Below, piece after piece: positions 16,918 through 25,185 of a stretch of 64,000 nucleotides of DNA; position 1 is the stretch's first letter, and each line of letters starts with the position of its first letter. Below the pieces are notes generated by a model. That model saw nothing but the letters and a program-made list of their open reading frames with translations, was not told the DNA's origin and made no database searches. Source of the stretch: JAJFTV01 sp036825755 (GTDB taxonomy: Bacteria > Chloroflexota > Anaerolineae > Anaerolineales > Anaerolineaceae). Made by a program: the position numbers and the translations under genes. Location of the stretch: positions 1 to 64,000 of the forward strand of contig DAISXR010000001.1 in assembly GCA_036825755.1 (NCBI GenBank), written 5' to 3'.

Positions 16918-18714
16918 TTATGGACTGGCAATGGGTGTAGGAGTCATTGTGGGTACACGTGTGGCCGTCATCAGCGCTTCGGGCGGATACAGCTCCCGCA
17001 TGGCGGCCTGCCACGAAAGGGTGTCGAACTGAACATACTGGTTAAGCAGGGCTCCATCCATGTAGCTGCGCCAGTTAGGCACGGCAGGTACCCGGTCCCA
17101 GCCGTATTGCGCGGCCAGGGCAGTAAAATCAACCCAGTAACCCTGTGGCGCTGCAACCAGGCTGCCGCCACGTTCGTAGGCTGAGGTATCACCGGACGTA
17201 CGCGTGGTGAAATCCCATACCTGTGAGCGGATCGGCATTCCTTGCGAGCCATCCTGATAGCGCGTTTTTAGGTAAATACGCCAGTAAGTCTGACCGGATT
17301 GATCCTCCCGCACCACACACATCCAGCCTCCATATAATGGAGCGGTATTGACGGCAATCGCGCGGCCTGTATATAACCAGGATTCCTCCATTTCAGGTGA
17401 AGGCGGCTGGGTGATGGGGAGAAAGGCATTTTCCAAGATATCCATATAATTCCAGCCGATTTGCTGTTCCACCTGCTGGCGGAGGGTGTTGAAACTGGCC
17501 ACCACATCACTGGTGAGATACGGCTGCGGTACGTTGACTCCCTCGATGGCGTTTAGTGTGATGGAGCCGGACCGCTCCAGGGTTTGCTGCCCGGTTCCAG
17601 TGACCGCACCGGGTACCCCATCGGGATCAAGACTCTGGATACTCTGTAAAACGGACGGCAGGATCGAGGAGGGTATCCAGGTGATCCCATGCAGGTCGCC
17701 GGGCAGAACAACGGGCAAAGTGACCGCTTTACCGGTCTGAGGAGAAACAAGGTTGAGTTGACTGTAATCAGGGGTCTGATTGAGGATGAGCAGATATTCG
17801 CCAGATGGGTCCATCCGCGGGCGGCTGCCGAAGGATATTTTTTCCACAGTGCCGGCAGCCGGATCATATCGCACAACCTGCTCAGACCCGTTGTGCGCAC
17901 GTGACCAGTACACGGCAGAACCATCCACTGACCAGCTTGAAGATCGGTCATCGGCGGCAGATTGGCGGCTCATGTTGACGAAGCGATCCTGTGTCACCTG
18001 TAGATCGGTGCGCGTAATTTCTTCATCACCGGTGCGGTTGGTGGTAAAGAGCAGGTAACGTCCATCAGGTGACCAGGCGGGTGAATGATCAGCGCCGGGG
18101 TCTTCTGTGATGCGGATAAGATCACTTTCTCCTGGTACGGTTGACAGGATGACGATCTCCAAATTGCCGTCCAGATACGTTTCGTAGGCAATCCATCTGC
18201 CATCGGGTGACCAGCTCGGGGCACCGTCATACTGGGATGTCTGGGTGAGATTGGTCAGCGCATGGGTGCCAAAATCCAGCAGGTACAGATCCCAGAACCC
18301 GTTCAGATTGGAGCTGAATACCATCGCCTGTCCATCGGGTCTGATTTCTGGATCGATGATACTCCAATCAGTATCGGTCAACTGGGTCAACGAGGCTGAA
18401 AACGGCGAATAGACATACAACTGGTAATGGGATTGCGTAAGGAGGGAAAGTAGCGTGGACGGTTGATCATCCGTCGTAGAGGCTTGCGGAGCGGTTGTAC
18501 CTACAGTTTGAATGGTGGGCGCCGGCGTGGAGGAAGAGAGGGCAATCACTCCGGCTGAGGTTTGTGTGGTGGTAGCGGAAATCTCCTCAAGACGCGCTGG
18601 ATCGGGACTGGCTTGTGCAGACGGCGCGAAAATCAGACCGGTGATCAAAAGCAGGATGACAACGGCCAGCGAGAGAAGAAAAAATCGATTGACAGGTCTG
18701 TGCGGTCCTGACAT
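16918..18714 (-). CDS. Exported PD40/TolB-like propeller protein
   Basis: The product (598 aa from this ATG) has a signal peptide or anchor (FFLLSLAVVILLLITGLIFA), a Ser/Thr-rich stretch, and then WD40-like PD40 repeats with DGQAMVFSSNLNG, PSWSPDGRWIAYE, PAWSPDGRYLLFTTN and SSWSVDGSAVYWSR. A further C-terminal domain of about 200 residues has no motif I recognise (it contains GWNYMDILENAFLP and GYWVDFTALAAQYGWDRVP), then a Thr/Pro tail. The start is uncertain: a GTG at 18798 would add 28 poorly conserved-looking residues. The M23 gene begins 22 bp after its stop, so the two likely act together at the envelope. Confidence 0.82.
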   Translation of the reverse strand: MSGPHRPVNRFFLLSLAVVILLLITGLIFAPSAQASPDPARLEEISATTTQTSAGVIALSSSTPAPTIQTVGTTAPQASTTDDQPSTLLSLLTQSHYQLYVYSPFSASLTQLTDTDWSIIDPEIRPDGQAMVFSSNLNGFWDLYLLDFGTHALTNLTQTSQYDGAPSWSPDGRWIAYETYLDGNLEIVILSTVPGESDLIRITEDPGADHSPAWSPDGRYLLFTTNRTGDEEITRTDLQVTQDRFVNMSRQSAADDRSSSWSVDGSAVYWSRAHNGSEQVVRYDPAAGTVEKISFGSRPRMDPSGEYLLILNQTPDYSQLNLVSPQTGKAVTLPVVLPGDLHGITWIPSSILPSVLQSIQSLDPDGVPGAVTGTGQQTLERSGSITLNAIEGVNVPQPYLTSDVVASFNTLRQQVEQQIGWNYMDILENAFLPITQPPSPEMEESWLYTGRAIAVNTAPLYGGWMCVVREDQSGQTYWRIYLKTRYQDGSQGMPIRSQVWDFTTRTSGDTSAYERGGSLVAAPQGYWVDFTALAAQYGWDRVPAVPNWRSYMDGALLNQYVQFDTLSWQAAMRELYPPEALMTATRVPTMTPTPIASP

Positions 18715-18857
18715 CAGCGAATCCAGACTTGTATGTACAAAAATTTGGCAGTCAACATCATTATACTCATCCCGATTGGCTTTCAAAGACCGTATCACCT
18801 TGTAATATTGTTATTTCAGCGCATCACGAAGCGTAAACACTGGCAAAAAATGGCCCA

Positions 18858-18866
18858 TGGTATAAT
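18858..18866 (+). promoter_or_regulatory. Extended -10 promoter upstream of the second M23-like gene
   Basis: TGG followed by TATAAT (18861-18866) forms an extended -10. No good -35 is visible. Transcription would start near 18873 and leave an untranslated leader of about 85 nt with strong self-complementarity (see 18884-18938). Confidence 0.5.
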
Positions 18867-18883
18867 TTTTTCTCGCAAAATCA

Positions 18884-18938
18884 GGTAAATTACGAAGGGT
18901 TAACCCGTTCAGGGTCATTTTACCGGTGTAAAGGCCGG
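18884..18938 (+). promoter_or_regulatory. Structured 5' leader of unknown type
   Basis: The leader contains GGTAAA (18884-18889) that can pair with TTTACC (18919-18924). Nested inside is the palindrome GGGTTAACCC (18897-18906). Its ACCC half can instead pair with GGGT at 18912-18915, so two exclusive hairpins are possible. CCGG boxes at 18923 and 18935 are also complementary. No clear ribosome site precedes the ATG at 18957. I do not recognise a known riboswitch class. Confidence 0.35.
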
Positions 18939-18956
18939 CAGAATCAAGCAACTGTC

Positions 18957-19874
18957 ATGCATCCGGATCAGATCGACACAACGACCACAAAAGTAAAACC
19001 ATCCCTGCGAACCGCAATCATTTTGCTGGCCCTGCCAGGATTGCTGGCTCTTTTGATGTTTGTGGTAGTTCCTTACCTGCAGGGGGTTCGCAAACAGCAG
19101 AAAATGGATTTACAGTTGACCCAGGGTGCAGCACTGGCTGCCGCAATGACGTCCACGGATCTGGCCGCGCATCCCATTGAAACCTCAACGCCCGGCATCA
19201 CTATGCCGGTTATGGCAGAGCCAACCAACACACCGAATGCAATTTCGGAACCGTCTGAAATGAACAGCCCTACACCGACAGAGCCTTCTTTCTGTTCGCC
19301 GATTGACGGGGTGGAAATCAACGAAATGGATCAGATCATCTCCCAGGAGTTCAATGTGCCCAATCAAAAATCAGATGTGGGTCATCATGGGGTGGATCTG
19401 GGTTCGTACAATTTCGAGGGCCGGTATCTGTACGAAATCCCGGTGCGGGCGATTTTGTCCGGGCGGGTAGCCGGCATCACGGTCAACAGACCGCCAATTG
19501 GTAATGTAGTGATTCTGGAGACACCTTACGAAGACCTGCCGTCTTTCATCCGCCAACTATATCAAATTCAACCCGGACAATCGCTGTACCATTTTTACGG
19601 GCATCTGATCAATGAACCCACCCAGCAGATTGGCGATGTCATCCAGTGCGGTGATCAGATCAACCTGCTTGGCAAGAGCCAGACCGTGGAAGCCCATTTA
19701 CATCTTGAAACCCGCATCGGGGTATCCGGTCTGACGATCGACCAGATGGCATTTTATGATGCCGCTACCACGGAAGAAGAACGCGCGGAGTATCTGTGGT
19801 GGCGAACCAGCGGCGAACTGACGGCCGTAAACCCGATGGATCTGTTCCATGCCTATGTTGAAAACGGGCAGTGA
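18957..19874 (+). CDS. Membrane-anchored M23 peptidase-like protein
   Basis: The 305-residue protein has one transmembrane segment at about 20-41, a Thr/Pro/Ser-rich linker (about 65-115), and a domain with the LytM pattern. Visible ligand candidates are HHGVDLG (about 143-149) and an HLHLE in VEAHLHLETR near 245, with FYGHL in between. The canonical third-ligand region is thus partly kept, so zinc binding and activity are plausible, though spacing differs from typical M23 enzymes. It is monocistronic, ends at a bidirectional terminator and is divergent from the propeller/M23 pair. It may be an active peptidoglycan endopeptidase or a regulator derived from one. Confidence 0.8.
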   Translation: MHPDQIDTTTTKVKPSLRTAIILLALPGLLALLMFVVVPYLQGVRKQQKMDLQLTQGAALAAAMTSTDLAAHPIETSTPGITMPVMAEPTNTPNAISEPSEMNSPTPTEPSFCSPIDGVEINEMDQIISQEFNVPNQKSDVGHHGVDLGSYNFEGRYLYEIPVRAILSGRVAGITVNRPPIGNVVILETPYEDLPSFIRQLYQIQPGQSLYHFYGHLINEPTQQIGDVIQCGDQINLLGKSQTVEAHLHLETRIGVSGLTIDQMAFYDAATTEEERAEYLWWRTSGELTAVNPMDLFHAYVENGQ

Positions 19875-19900
19875 CAGATTTGTTTTTATTACAAAGTGAA

Positions 19901-19930
19901 AACCGCCTGACTGCTACAAGTCAGGCGGTT
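19901..19930. terminator. Bidirectional terminator
   Basis: A 12-bp perfect stem (AACCGCCTGACT with AGTCAGGCGGTT, loop GCTACA) lies between two convergent genes. Plus-strand T-rich ATTTTT follows it, and AAAGTGAA precedes it, so it can serve both directions. Confidence 0.85.
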
Positions 19931-19934
19931 ATTT

Positions 19935-20243
19935 TTAGAATTGGAAGGTTTTTTGAAACTGCTGAAACACGCCCAGGGTGTCACTTTGAAGCCAGGAGGT
20001 GATGTGGATCATGCCGTCTTCCGATGCAGGCATGTGCAAAACGTATGAGTTGATTGCATCCGGGGTTTCGATCACGGTCATCTCTTTCAGCAGATTGCCC
20101 TGACCGTCTTCAGCCCGGATCCGTAAATCAACCGGTTTGCCGTGGTTCACGATCATCACCTTTACCCGGAAGCCGGTTTCCAGCTTCTCCAGATGGATAT
20201 CCTGGATGTACGGTTGACCGGGTAAAGGCGTTGAGTTATCCAT
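19935..20243 (-). CDS. Small protein of unknown function
   Basis: I do not recognise this protein of about 102 residues. It has no signal peptide or membrane segment and reads as a compact beta-rich domain (IQDIHLEKLETGFRVKVMIV, then PVDLRIRAEDGQGN and MIHITSWLQSD). An in-frame TTG directly before the ATG could add one residue. It begins 3 bp after the stop of the DUF1015 gene and so is almost certainly co-transcribed with it. A role linked to that protein is possible but unproven. Confidence 0.7.
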   Translation of the reverse strand: MDNSTPLPGQPYIQDIHLEKLETGFRVKVMIVNHGKPVDLRIRAEDGQGNLLKEMTVIETPDAINSYVLHMPASEDGMIHITSWLQSDTLGVFQQFQKTFQF

Positions 20244-20246
20244 CAA

Positions 20247-21563
20247 TCAGGCGATCTTGCGACATTCCAGGTAGAAGCGTTTTTCATGCGCTTCTCCCAT
20301 GGAGAAGGTCTTGCGGGGCAGAGCGCCGTCGAGGATGACCGTCTTGAACAATTCCGATTTTTGCATGGCGGGCAGGTAGATGCCAAGATTCCCGGCTTCC
20401 GTACCGAGGTCAACCACTGTTTCAGCGCCGTGAACATAGTCGATTTCTTTAGCTTTACCCTTGCTCAACCACTCATCCAGGAAAGTCTGGATGGTGCCAA
20501 CCGGAAGGTTACTGGAGGGGTTGCTGATATAAGCCACTGAGAAACCGTCGGACTGAATGAGACCGATGGCATGCTCGCTGCCGTTTTGACCATCAACAGT
20601 GCGTTTCATTTCATTAGCGCTGGCTACCGAAACCACGCGGAAATTGTTCTGGAAGTAATTTCGCATGGCTGAAACCGGGTTTTCTTTCACGTCAAAGATC
20701 ACACGGTGGATGGGTTCAAACTCCAACCCCTGATCGTGGATATTTTCAATCTCCACCAATGCGTAACGGGAGGGATGATCCATTCCTACTTTGGCTTTAT
20801 TCTTTTCCCAAATGGCTTTGGCGGTGGCCAGTGAATGGTTTCCATCGCCCATGGCAAACAGAAGAACACCGGTTTCAATGTCTACGCCGTATTTCTGGCA
20901 ATACACATCAGGATCAGCCAGTTTCTTGATGGCTTCCACCAGTTGCTGAATGTGTGCATCCTGGTTGATCATATAACCGGTCAGATGTCCGCTGCTCATC
21001 ATCAGGTTGAAGTTATAAATCTTCTGTAATTCGGCTTTTTTATTGGTAAAGGGTTCGATGACCGTGCAATCGGGGTCATCGATCAGTACCAAAATGTGAG
21101 GGAGTTCCAGCGGCGCGCCTTCACGGATTTTGATACGGGGTGGAAGCCGTTGAATGATGGTGCCCTCGGTTGCGCGGATCAGGCTCTTGGATCCTTTGTT
21201 GTAGTCATATTGTTCCAGGTCGAGCGCCAACACCAATCCATGACGAGTTTTATTATCTACCTTGCGTTCTACCAGAATGACGCCTTCTTTTTCCACAAAG
21301 ACATCACCAGCAAGGTATTCTGCCATTTTTTGACGGGTCAACTCTGTTTGTTTTTGTTCTTCCGGTTTCCCTAAAAACACTTCGGGAAGAATCAGGTTGA
21401 GGGTGGAGGGGCTGCTGCCAACCAGTTTTCTAACATTTTCCCAATAATCTGGCTGTGAGGTAAATTGATCACATGCAATGACCGACCATTGTGTCATATT
21501 GATCCCGGGGCGGGGGAGCAATATATCTGTCACCTGAATGCCAATCTCTGGATAATTTTTCAT
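20247..21563 (-). CDS. DUF1015 family protein
   Basis: The 438-residue protein matches the DUF1015 pattern: an N-terminal stretch ending IACDQFTSQPDYWENV, a middle region with PRIKIREGAPLELPHILVLI, and the conserved LFAMGDGNHSLATAKAIWE near residue 235. The family occurs in many anaerobic bacteria. Its biochemical role is not established, although it often lies near serine-pathway genes; no such genes are here. It is soluble, with no signal peptide. A good ribosome site (GGAGAATTACGAAG) precedes the ATG. The small gene 3 bp downstream is its only operon partner. Confidence 0.87.
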   Translation of the reverse strand: MKNYPEIGIQVTDILLPRPGINMTQWSVIACDQFTSQPDYWENVRKLVGSSPSTLNLILPEVFLGKPEEQKQTELTRQKMAEYLAGDVFVEKEGVILVERKVDNKTRHGLVLALDLEQYDYNKGSKSLIRATEGTIIQRLPPRIKIREGAPLELPHILVLIDDPDCTVIEPFTNKKAELQKIYNFNLMMSSGHLTGYMINQDAHIQQLVEAIKKLADPDVYCQKYGVDIETGVLLFAMGDGNHSLATAKAIWEKNKAKVGMDHPSRYALVEIENIHDQGLEFEPIHRVIFDVKENPVSAMRNYFQNNFRVVSVASANEMKRTVDGQNGSEHAIGLIQSDGFSVAYISNPSSNLPVGTIQTFLDEWLSKGKAKEIDYVHGAETVVDLGTEAGNLGIYLPAMQKSELFKTVILDGALPRKTFSMGEAHEKRFYLECRKIA

Positions 21564-21619
21564 CTTCGTAATTCTCCCAAAAAATGATGGCTAAATTGTA
21601 CCAAAAGAAGTGACAAAAA

Positions 21620-21640
21620 ACGGGCAGCCTTGCTGCCCGT
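21620..21640 (-). terminator. Rho-independent terminator of degV-family gene
   Basis: On the minus strand a 9-bp GC-rich stem (ACGGGCAGC / GCTGCCCGT, 3-nt loop) is followed by a run of six T residues (21615-21620 read as A on the plus strand). It lies between the DegV stop and the DUF1015 start. Confidence 0.88.
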
Positions 21641-21668
21641 TCTATTCATCAGAAGGTTTCACACGAAC

Positions 21669-22526
21669 TTAGATACCAGTCATGTAAGCGATCCCCAGTG
21701 TACCGGGTCCGGTATGGGTGCCGATAACCGGGCTGATATCACTGAGGATGGCGCTGTCAATCTGATTGGTGGGGAAGGCGTCGCAAACTCGATCCAGCAG
21801 TTTTTGACCCTCTTCCGGGCACATGGCATGGATGACGGCAAAGTTGAGCGGTGATTTCTTCCCGATCTGCTTCTTCAATTGCACGACCAGATGATCCAAC
21901 GCTTTCCCCATGGTGCGGACGCGTTCGACGGGTTCAATTTTTCCATCCACCAACATCAGGATCGGTTTGAGATCCAGGGCTGTCCCCAGAAAGGCGCTCG
22001 CGCCTCCAATGCGCCCACCGCGGTGCAGGTATTCAAGTGTTGTTACGGTGAAGAGGGCGCCGGCATTGCTGCTGCATCGTTCCGCGATGGCCTTGACCTC
22101 ATCGAGATAAGCTCCTTCTTTGGCTGCCCTGGCGGCGGTCAGCACGGAAAAGCCCAGTGCCATGGAAGCTACCCGCGAATCAACGATTTCCACACGGTCG
22201 GTATCCAGTTGGCTGCGAGCCTGCATGGCCGAAAAAACGGTTCCGGACAAGCGGGCTGAAATATGGATGCTAACGACTTCTTTTCCTTCGTCCAGGAGTT
22301 TTTGATAGACGCGCCTGAACATTTCAGGGCTGGGCTGTGATGTGGTTGGAGATGTCTTTTCGGTCTTCAGCCGGGAATAAAACTCATCTACGTCGATATC
22401 AATTCCTTCCTGATAAGTTTCGCCGTTCCAGATAATATTCAACGGCAGGACAGTGATGGGCAGATCAGCCATGAGCTCCTGCGGAATGCTGGCGGTACTA
22501 TCGGTTACGATGGCTATCTCAGACAT
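21669..22526 (-). CDS. DegV family fatty-acid-binding protein
   Basis: The 285-residue product starts SEIAIVTDSTASIPQEL, the typical DegV opening, followed by TSQPSPEMFRRVYQKLLDEG (about 75-94) and VHISARLSGT-type binding-site residues, and later the GRIGGASAFLG motif. DegV/FakB-type proteins bind a fatty acid and, with a FakA kinase, deliver it as acyl phosphate to phospholipid synthesis. No fakA gene is nearby. I chose the ATG at 22526, which has GAGGAAAAA before it, rather than an upstream in-frame start at 22586 that would add 20 atypical residues. It is monocistronic with its own terminator. Confidence 0.92.
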   Translation of the reverse strand: MSEIAIVTDSTASIPQELMADLPITVLPLNIIWNGETYQEGIDIDVDEFYSRLKTEKTSPTTSQPSPEMFRRVYQKLLDEGKEVVSIHISARLSGTVFSAMQARSQLDTDRVEIVDSRVASMALGFSVLTAARAAKEGAYLDEVKAIAERCSSNAGALFTVTTLEYLHRGGRIGGASAFLGTALDLKPILMLVDGKIEPVERVRTMGKALDHLVVQLKKQIGKKSPLNFAVIHAMCPEEGQKLLDRVCDAFPTNQIDSAILSDISPVIGTHTGPGTLGIAYMTGI

Positions 22527-22701
22527 TTTTTCCTCTTTACCAACAAAATCACCCTCAAAACTGCCAATCAGGCAGAGACGGATCAATTCAATTAACCCGG
22601 TGTTTCGATTTTGGTTCTGTTTAATGGCAATAAAGGATTAGGATCAGACTCCTGATGACAAACAGGAGAAAATGTCCGATGCGAACAGGTCAGTGATTTT
22701 T

Positions 22702-23619
22702 TCAGGACAGGAGCATTTGGATCATTTGTAAAAATTCGCTCGCGTAATCGGAGAGATACATACCCCGCCGTCGCACATAGCCGATCTCATAATGGAAATC
22801 AGTGCCCAAAATCGGAACACATTTCATCCCTTCATAGAACGGGAAATGCGAATAGGCTTTTTTGTTGAATGTCCCCAGATAGTAGGCTTCGGTCTGATTC
22901 AGGATGCCAATCAAAGAACCCCGGTGGCAGACGGTCAGAAAGCTGTTTGGGGAAAATTTTTTAAAGATCTTGCGATCGATGGTCATGAAGAGATCATTTT
23001 CTTCGGGAAAGATAATCATTTTCCGGTTGGCAAGCTGGGCAGGGGTAAGAGCTGAGGAATCATACATCTCGCAATACGGACCCATCACCGCATGCGGGGT
23101 TTCGATGCTGATCAGTGTGTACTCCAATCCCTGGGCTGCCATCAGGGAAAGCCATTTTTCGCGATCCACGGATGGCATCATCAATAAACCCAGTTCAGCT
23201 TTGCCATTTGCCACCGAGTTAATGATCTCTGTTCGGGTGCGTTCCAGGTAATTCAGATCGATATTTTCACTTCTATGACTGTTGCAGAAGATCGCCCACA
23301 CCTGTTGCGCAAAGAACAGGTAATAAACCATTACATCCAGGCGAGAACTGACCGGTTTTTGCGGGCCGATTGCGCACAACCGTTCGATCGTATCCACATG
23401 ATTGAGTATTTCACGGGTATGTTCGACAAACTGACCGCCAAAGGAAGTCAGAACCACCCCTTCTGCCGAACGTTTGAATATCTTTTCACCCAGTTCCATT
23501 TCCAATGCATTGATGGAGGAACTGAGGCTGGATTGGGACATATACAGGTTTTGGGCAGCCCGGTTGATGGATCCGGTATTGTACACTTCCAGTACGCGTC
23601 GAAGTTGTTCAATTTTCAT
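22702..23619 (-). CDS. LysR-family transcriptional regulator
   Basis: The 305-residue protein has the N-terminal winged helix-turn-helix of LysR regulators (MKIEQLRRVLEVYNTGSINR, then AAQNLYMSQSSLSSSINALE at about 21-40) and a C-terminal periplasmic-binding-like effector domain. It is divergent from the DUF819 transporter gene, with the shared 288-bp control region between them. The classic LysR layout suggests that it controls the transporter and deacylase operon and its own gene. The effector is unknown; an N-acyl-D-amino acid or its product is a reasonable guess from the neighbours. Confidence 0.93.
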   Translation of the reverse strand: MKIEQLRRVLEVYNTGSINRAAQNLYMSQSSLSSSINALEMELGEKIFKRSAEGVVLTSFGGQFVEHTREILNHVDTIERLCAIGPQKPVSSRLDVMVYYLFFAQQVWAIFCNSHRSENIDLNYLERTRTEIINSVANGKAELGLLMMPSVDREKWLSLMAAQGLEYTLISIETPHAVMGPYCEMYDSSALTPAQLANRKMIIFPEENDLFMTIDRKIFKKFSPNSFLTVCHRGSLIGILNQTEAYYLGTFNKKAYSHFPFYEGMKCVPILGTDFHYEIGYVRRRGMYLSDYASEFLQMIQMLLS

Positions 23620-23684
23620 GGCTCTTACTTCTTATATTTATTTTCAATCATAAGATGAAGCATTCACAGATCCGATTCTGATAG

Positions 23685-23739
23685 CGAAAATTTCGTTAAC
23701 GAAACGCGAAAAGTTGGATAAATAGTATCACATTTGTGA
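23685..23739. promoter_or_regulatory. Operator-like palindrome cluster in LysR/DUF819 control region
   Basis: The control region holds a perfect 14-nt palindrome TTTCGTTAACGAAA (23691-23704). CGAAA boxes overlap it on both sides (23685-23689 and 23706-23711), and a separate inverted repeat TCACA-TT-TGTGA lies at 23728-23739. LysR regulators bind T-N11-A palindromes and an adjacent activation site near the -35, which fits two sites at this spacing. Confidence 0.5.
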
Positions 23740-23742
23740 CTG

Positions 23743-23748
23743 TATAAT
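23743..23748 (+). promoter_or_regulatory. -10 element of the DUF819 promoter
   Basis: TATAAT at 23743-23748 follows directly after the TCACA/TGTGA inverted repeat. No good -35 is visible at 16-18 bp, as expected for an activator-dependent promoter. The resulting leader is about 150 nt and includes an inverted repeat GACAGG (23798-23803) / CCTGTC (23815-23820). Confidence 0.45.
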
Positions 23749-23907
23749 CACTTTGGTTGCTCCCATTGTAGAAATTCATTATATCGGTAACGAGCACGAC
23801 AGGAAGTGATTGGACCTGTCGGTGGAATTAACGTTGCCTTTTCCCGTGCACAATGAAAGCAACCCCTGTCGTATCAAACCCTTATTACTGTTTCGGAGGA
23901 TCTGGTC

Positions 23908-25086
23908 ATGTCATTAATTCCTGAAGAAAACATCTGGTTGGTCTGGGTTGTGGTTGTTGCGGTAGCCGCATTCGCCATTTTTGCCGAACAAAAATGGAAA
24001 TGGGCCGCCTCCATCACTGGCGTAACCATCGCCATTTTCGGTTCCATGCTGCTCGTGAACCTGAAGATCGTGCCGGCCAAATCACCGGTGTACAGTGTAA
24101 TCAGCGGTTATTTACTGCCCCTCTCCATCCCCTTGCTCCTGTTCAAGTGCGATCTGAAGAGAATTATCAAAGAGTCCGGTAAATTGTTCCTGCTTGTGAA
24201 CATCGCCATCTTGGGTTCCATGCTCAGCGCGTTGGTCTGCGGTATTGTTCTGCGCAACACTGAGTTCATCCAGGGGATTATGGCCATGCAGGTAGGCGCC
24301 TACGTAGGCGGAACTGTCAACATGATTGCTATGGGTAATGTGTACAAGATGGACCCCTCCTATATCAATGCAGCTGCAGTGGTTGCCAACGCATTTGTTG
24401 CCGTTCTGTTTGTCATCTTCAACTTCCTGGTCAACAGCAAGTTCCTGCGCCGCAACTTCAAGCACGCTCATATCGATGCATATGAATCCGGTGCTGAAGC
24501 GGGCAAAACCCTGCAGGAACAATACTGGAAACCGAAATCGATTTCTTATCTCAATATCGCCATGTCACTCGCAACAGCCATGGCCATTACCGGTATCAGC
24601 GCCTGGGTCGCCTCGCTGGTTAATGCCTCAGGTATTCATGAAAACCTGAAGATGATCCTGGGTAATGTTTACCTGATCATGAGCTTCGTGACCATTGCAC
24701 TGGTTACCATTTTCCCCAAGTACTTCGAAGGCCTGAACGGTGCAGAAGAACTGGGTAACTTCCTCATCATGCTCTTCTTCGTTTCCCTGGGTCTGGCAGC
24801 CGATATCGGTCTGTTCCTGCAGGTGGGCCCGGTCATGATCGTGACCGCCATCATCATGATTTTCTTCAACTTTGCACTCCCGCTGCTCTATGGGAAGATC
24901 CGCAAGGAAAACTTCGAAGAGGTCATGCTGGTATCCTGCTCGACCATTGGTGGGCCAACTACCGGTGCGGCATTCGCCATCTCTCACGGTTGGTCAAGCC
25001 TGATCGTTCCCGCTCTGCTGGTTGGTCTGTGGGGTTATGCGATCGGTAACCTGGCCGGTGTGTTTGTAGCTAGTTTGATCCCATAG
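23908..25086 (+). CDS. DUF819 family membrane protein (putative transporter)
   Basis: The 392-residue protein has about 11 hydrophobic segments and the DUF819 pattern: PLSIPLLLFKCDLKRIIKES at about 71-90, then AYVGGTVNMIAMGN near 131-144 and a mirrored glycine-rich stretch GGPTTGAAFAISHGW near the C-terminus. The two inverted glycine-rich hairpins resemble those of secondary carriers with inverted repeats. The family (YjcL-type) has no assigned substrate that I know of. Placement before a D-amino-acid deacylase and beside a LysR regulator suggests uptake of an N-acyl amino acid or small peptide-like compound (inference). A GGAGGA-type ribosome site precedes the ATG. Confidence 0.88.
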   Translation: MSLIPEENIWLVWVVVVAVAAFAIFAEQKWKWAASITGVTIAIFGSMLLVNLKIVPAKSPVYSVISGYLLPLSIPLLLFKCDLKRIIKESGKLFLLVNIAILGSMLSALVCGIVLRNTEFIQGIMAMQVGAYVGGTVNMIAMGNVYKMDPSYINAAAVVANAFVAVLFVIFNFLVNSKFLRRNFKHAHIDAYESGAEAGKTLQEQYWKPKSISYLNIAMSLATAMAITGISAWVASLVNASGIHENLKMILGNVYLIMSFVTIALVTIFPKYFEGLNGAEELGNFLIMLFFVSLGLAADIGLFLQVGPVMIVTAIIMIFFNFALPLLYGKIRKENFEEVMLVSCSTIGGPTTGAAFAISHGWSSLIVPALLVGLWGYAIGNLAGVFVASLIP

Positions 25087-25100
25087 TTCAAAAAATGACA

Positions 25101-25143
25101 GGAGTGTCCGTCTGCGGTGATCCAATCAAGTGACGGACACTCC
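25101..25143 (+). repeat. Intercistronic long-stem hairpin 1
   Basis: GGAGTGTCCGTC at 25101-25112 is perfectly complementary to 25132-25143, with a 19-nt loop. It begins 14 bp after the DUF819 stop and has no T-run, so it is more likely an mRNA-stabilising or processing element than a terminator. Confidence 0.75.
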
Positions 25144-25185
25144 AACTGAAAAAGCCAATCTTGCACGGGAAAATGTAGCAACTGA

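Noticed and set aside
18884..18938. A c-di-AMP (ydaO) or c-di-GMP riboswitch upstream of the M23-like gene, as such switches often control wall hydrolases
   Set aside because: The conserved core sequences of those classes were not found. The element is kept as an unclassified leader.
22672..22731. A 19-codon open frame on the plus strand with AGGAG close to its ATG, running into the 3' end of the LysR gene
   Set aside because: The spacing between the AGGAG and the ATG is only 3 nt, the product has no recognisable feature, and it lies antisense to the regulator. It is probably chance.
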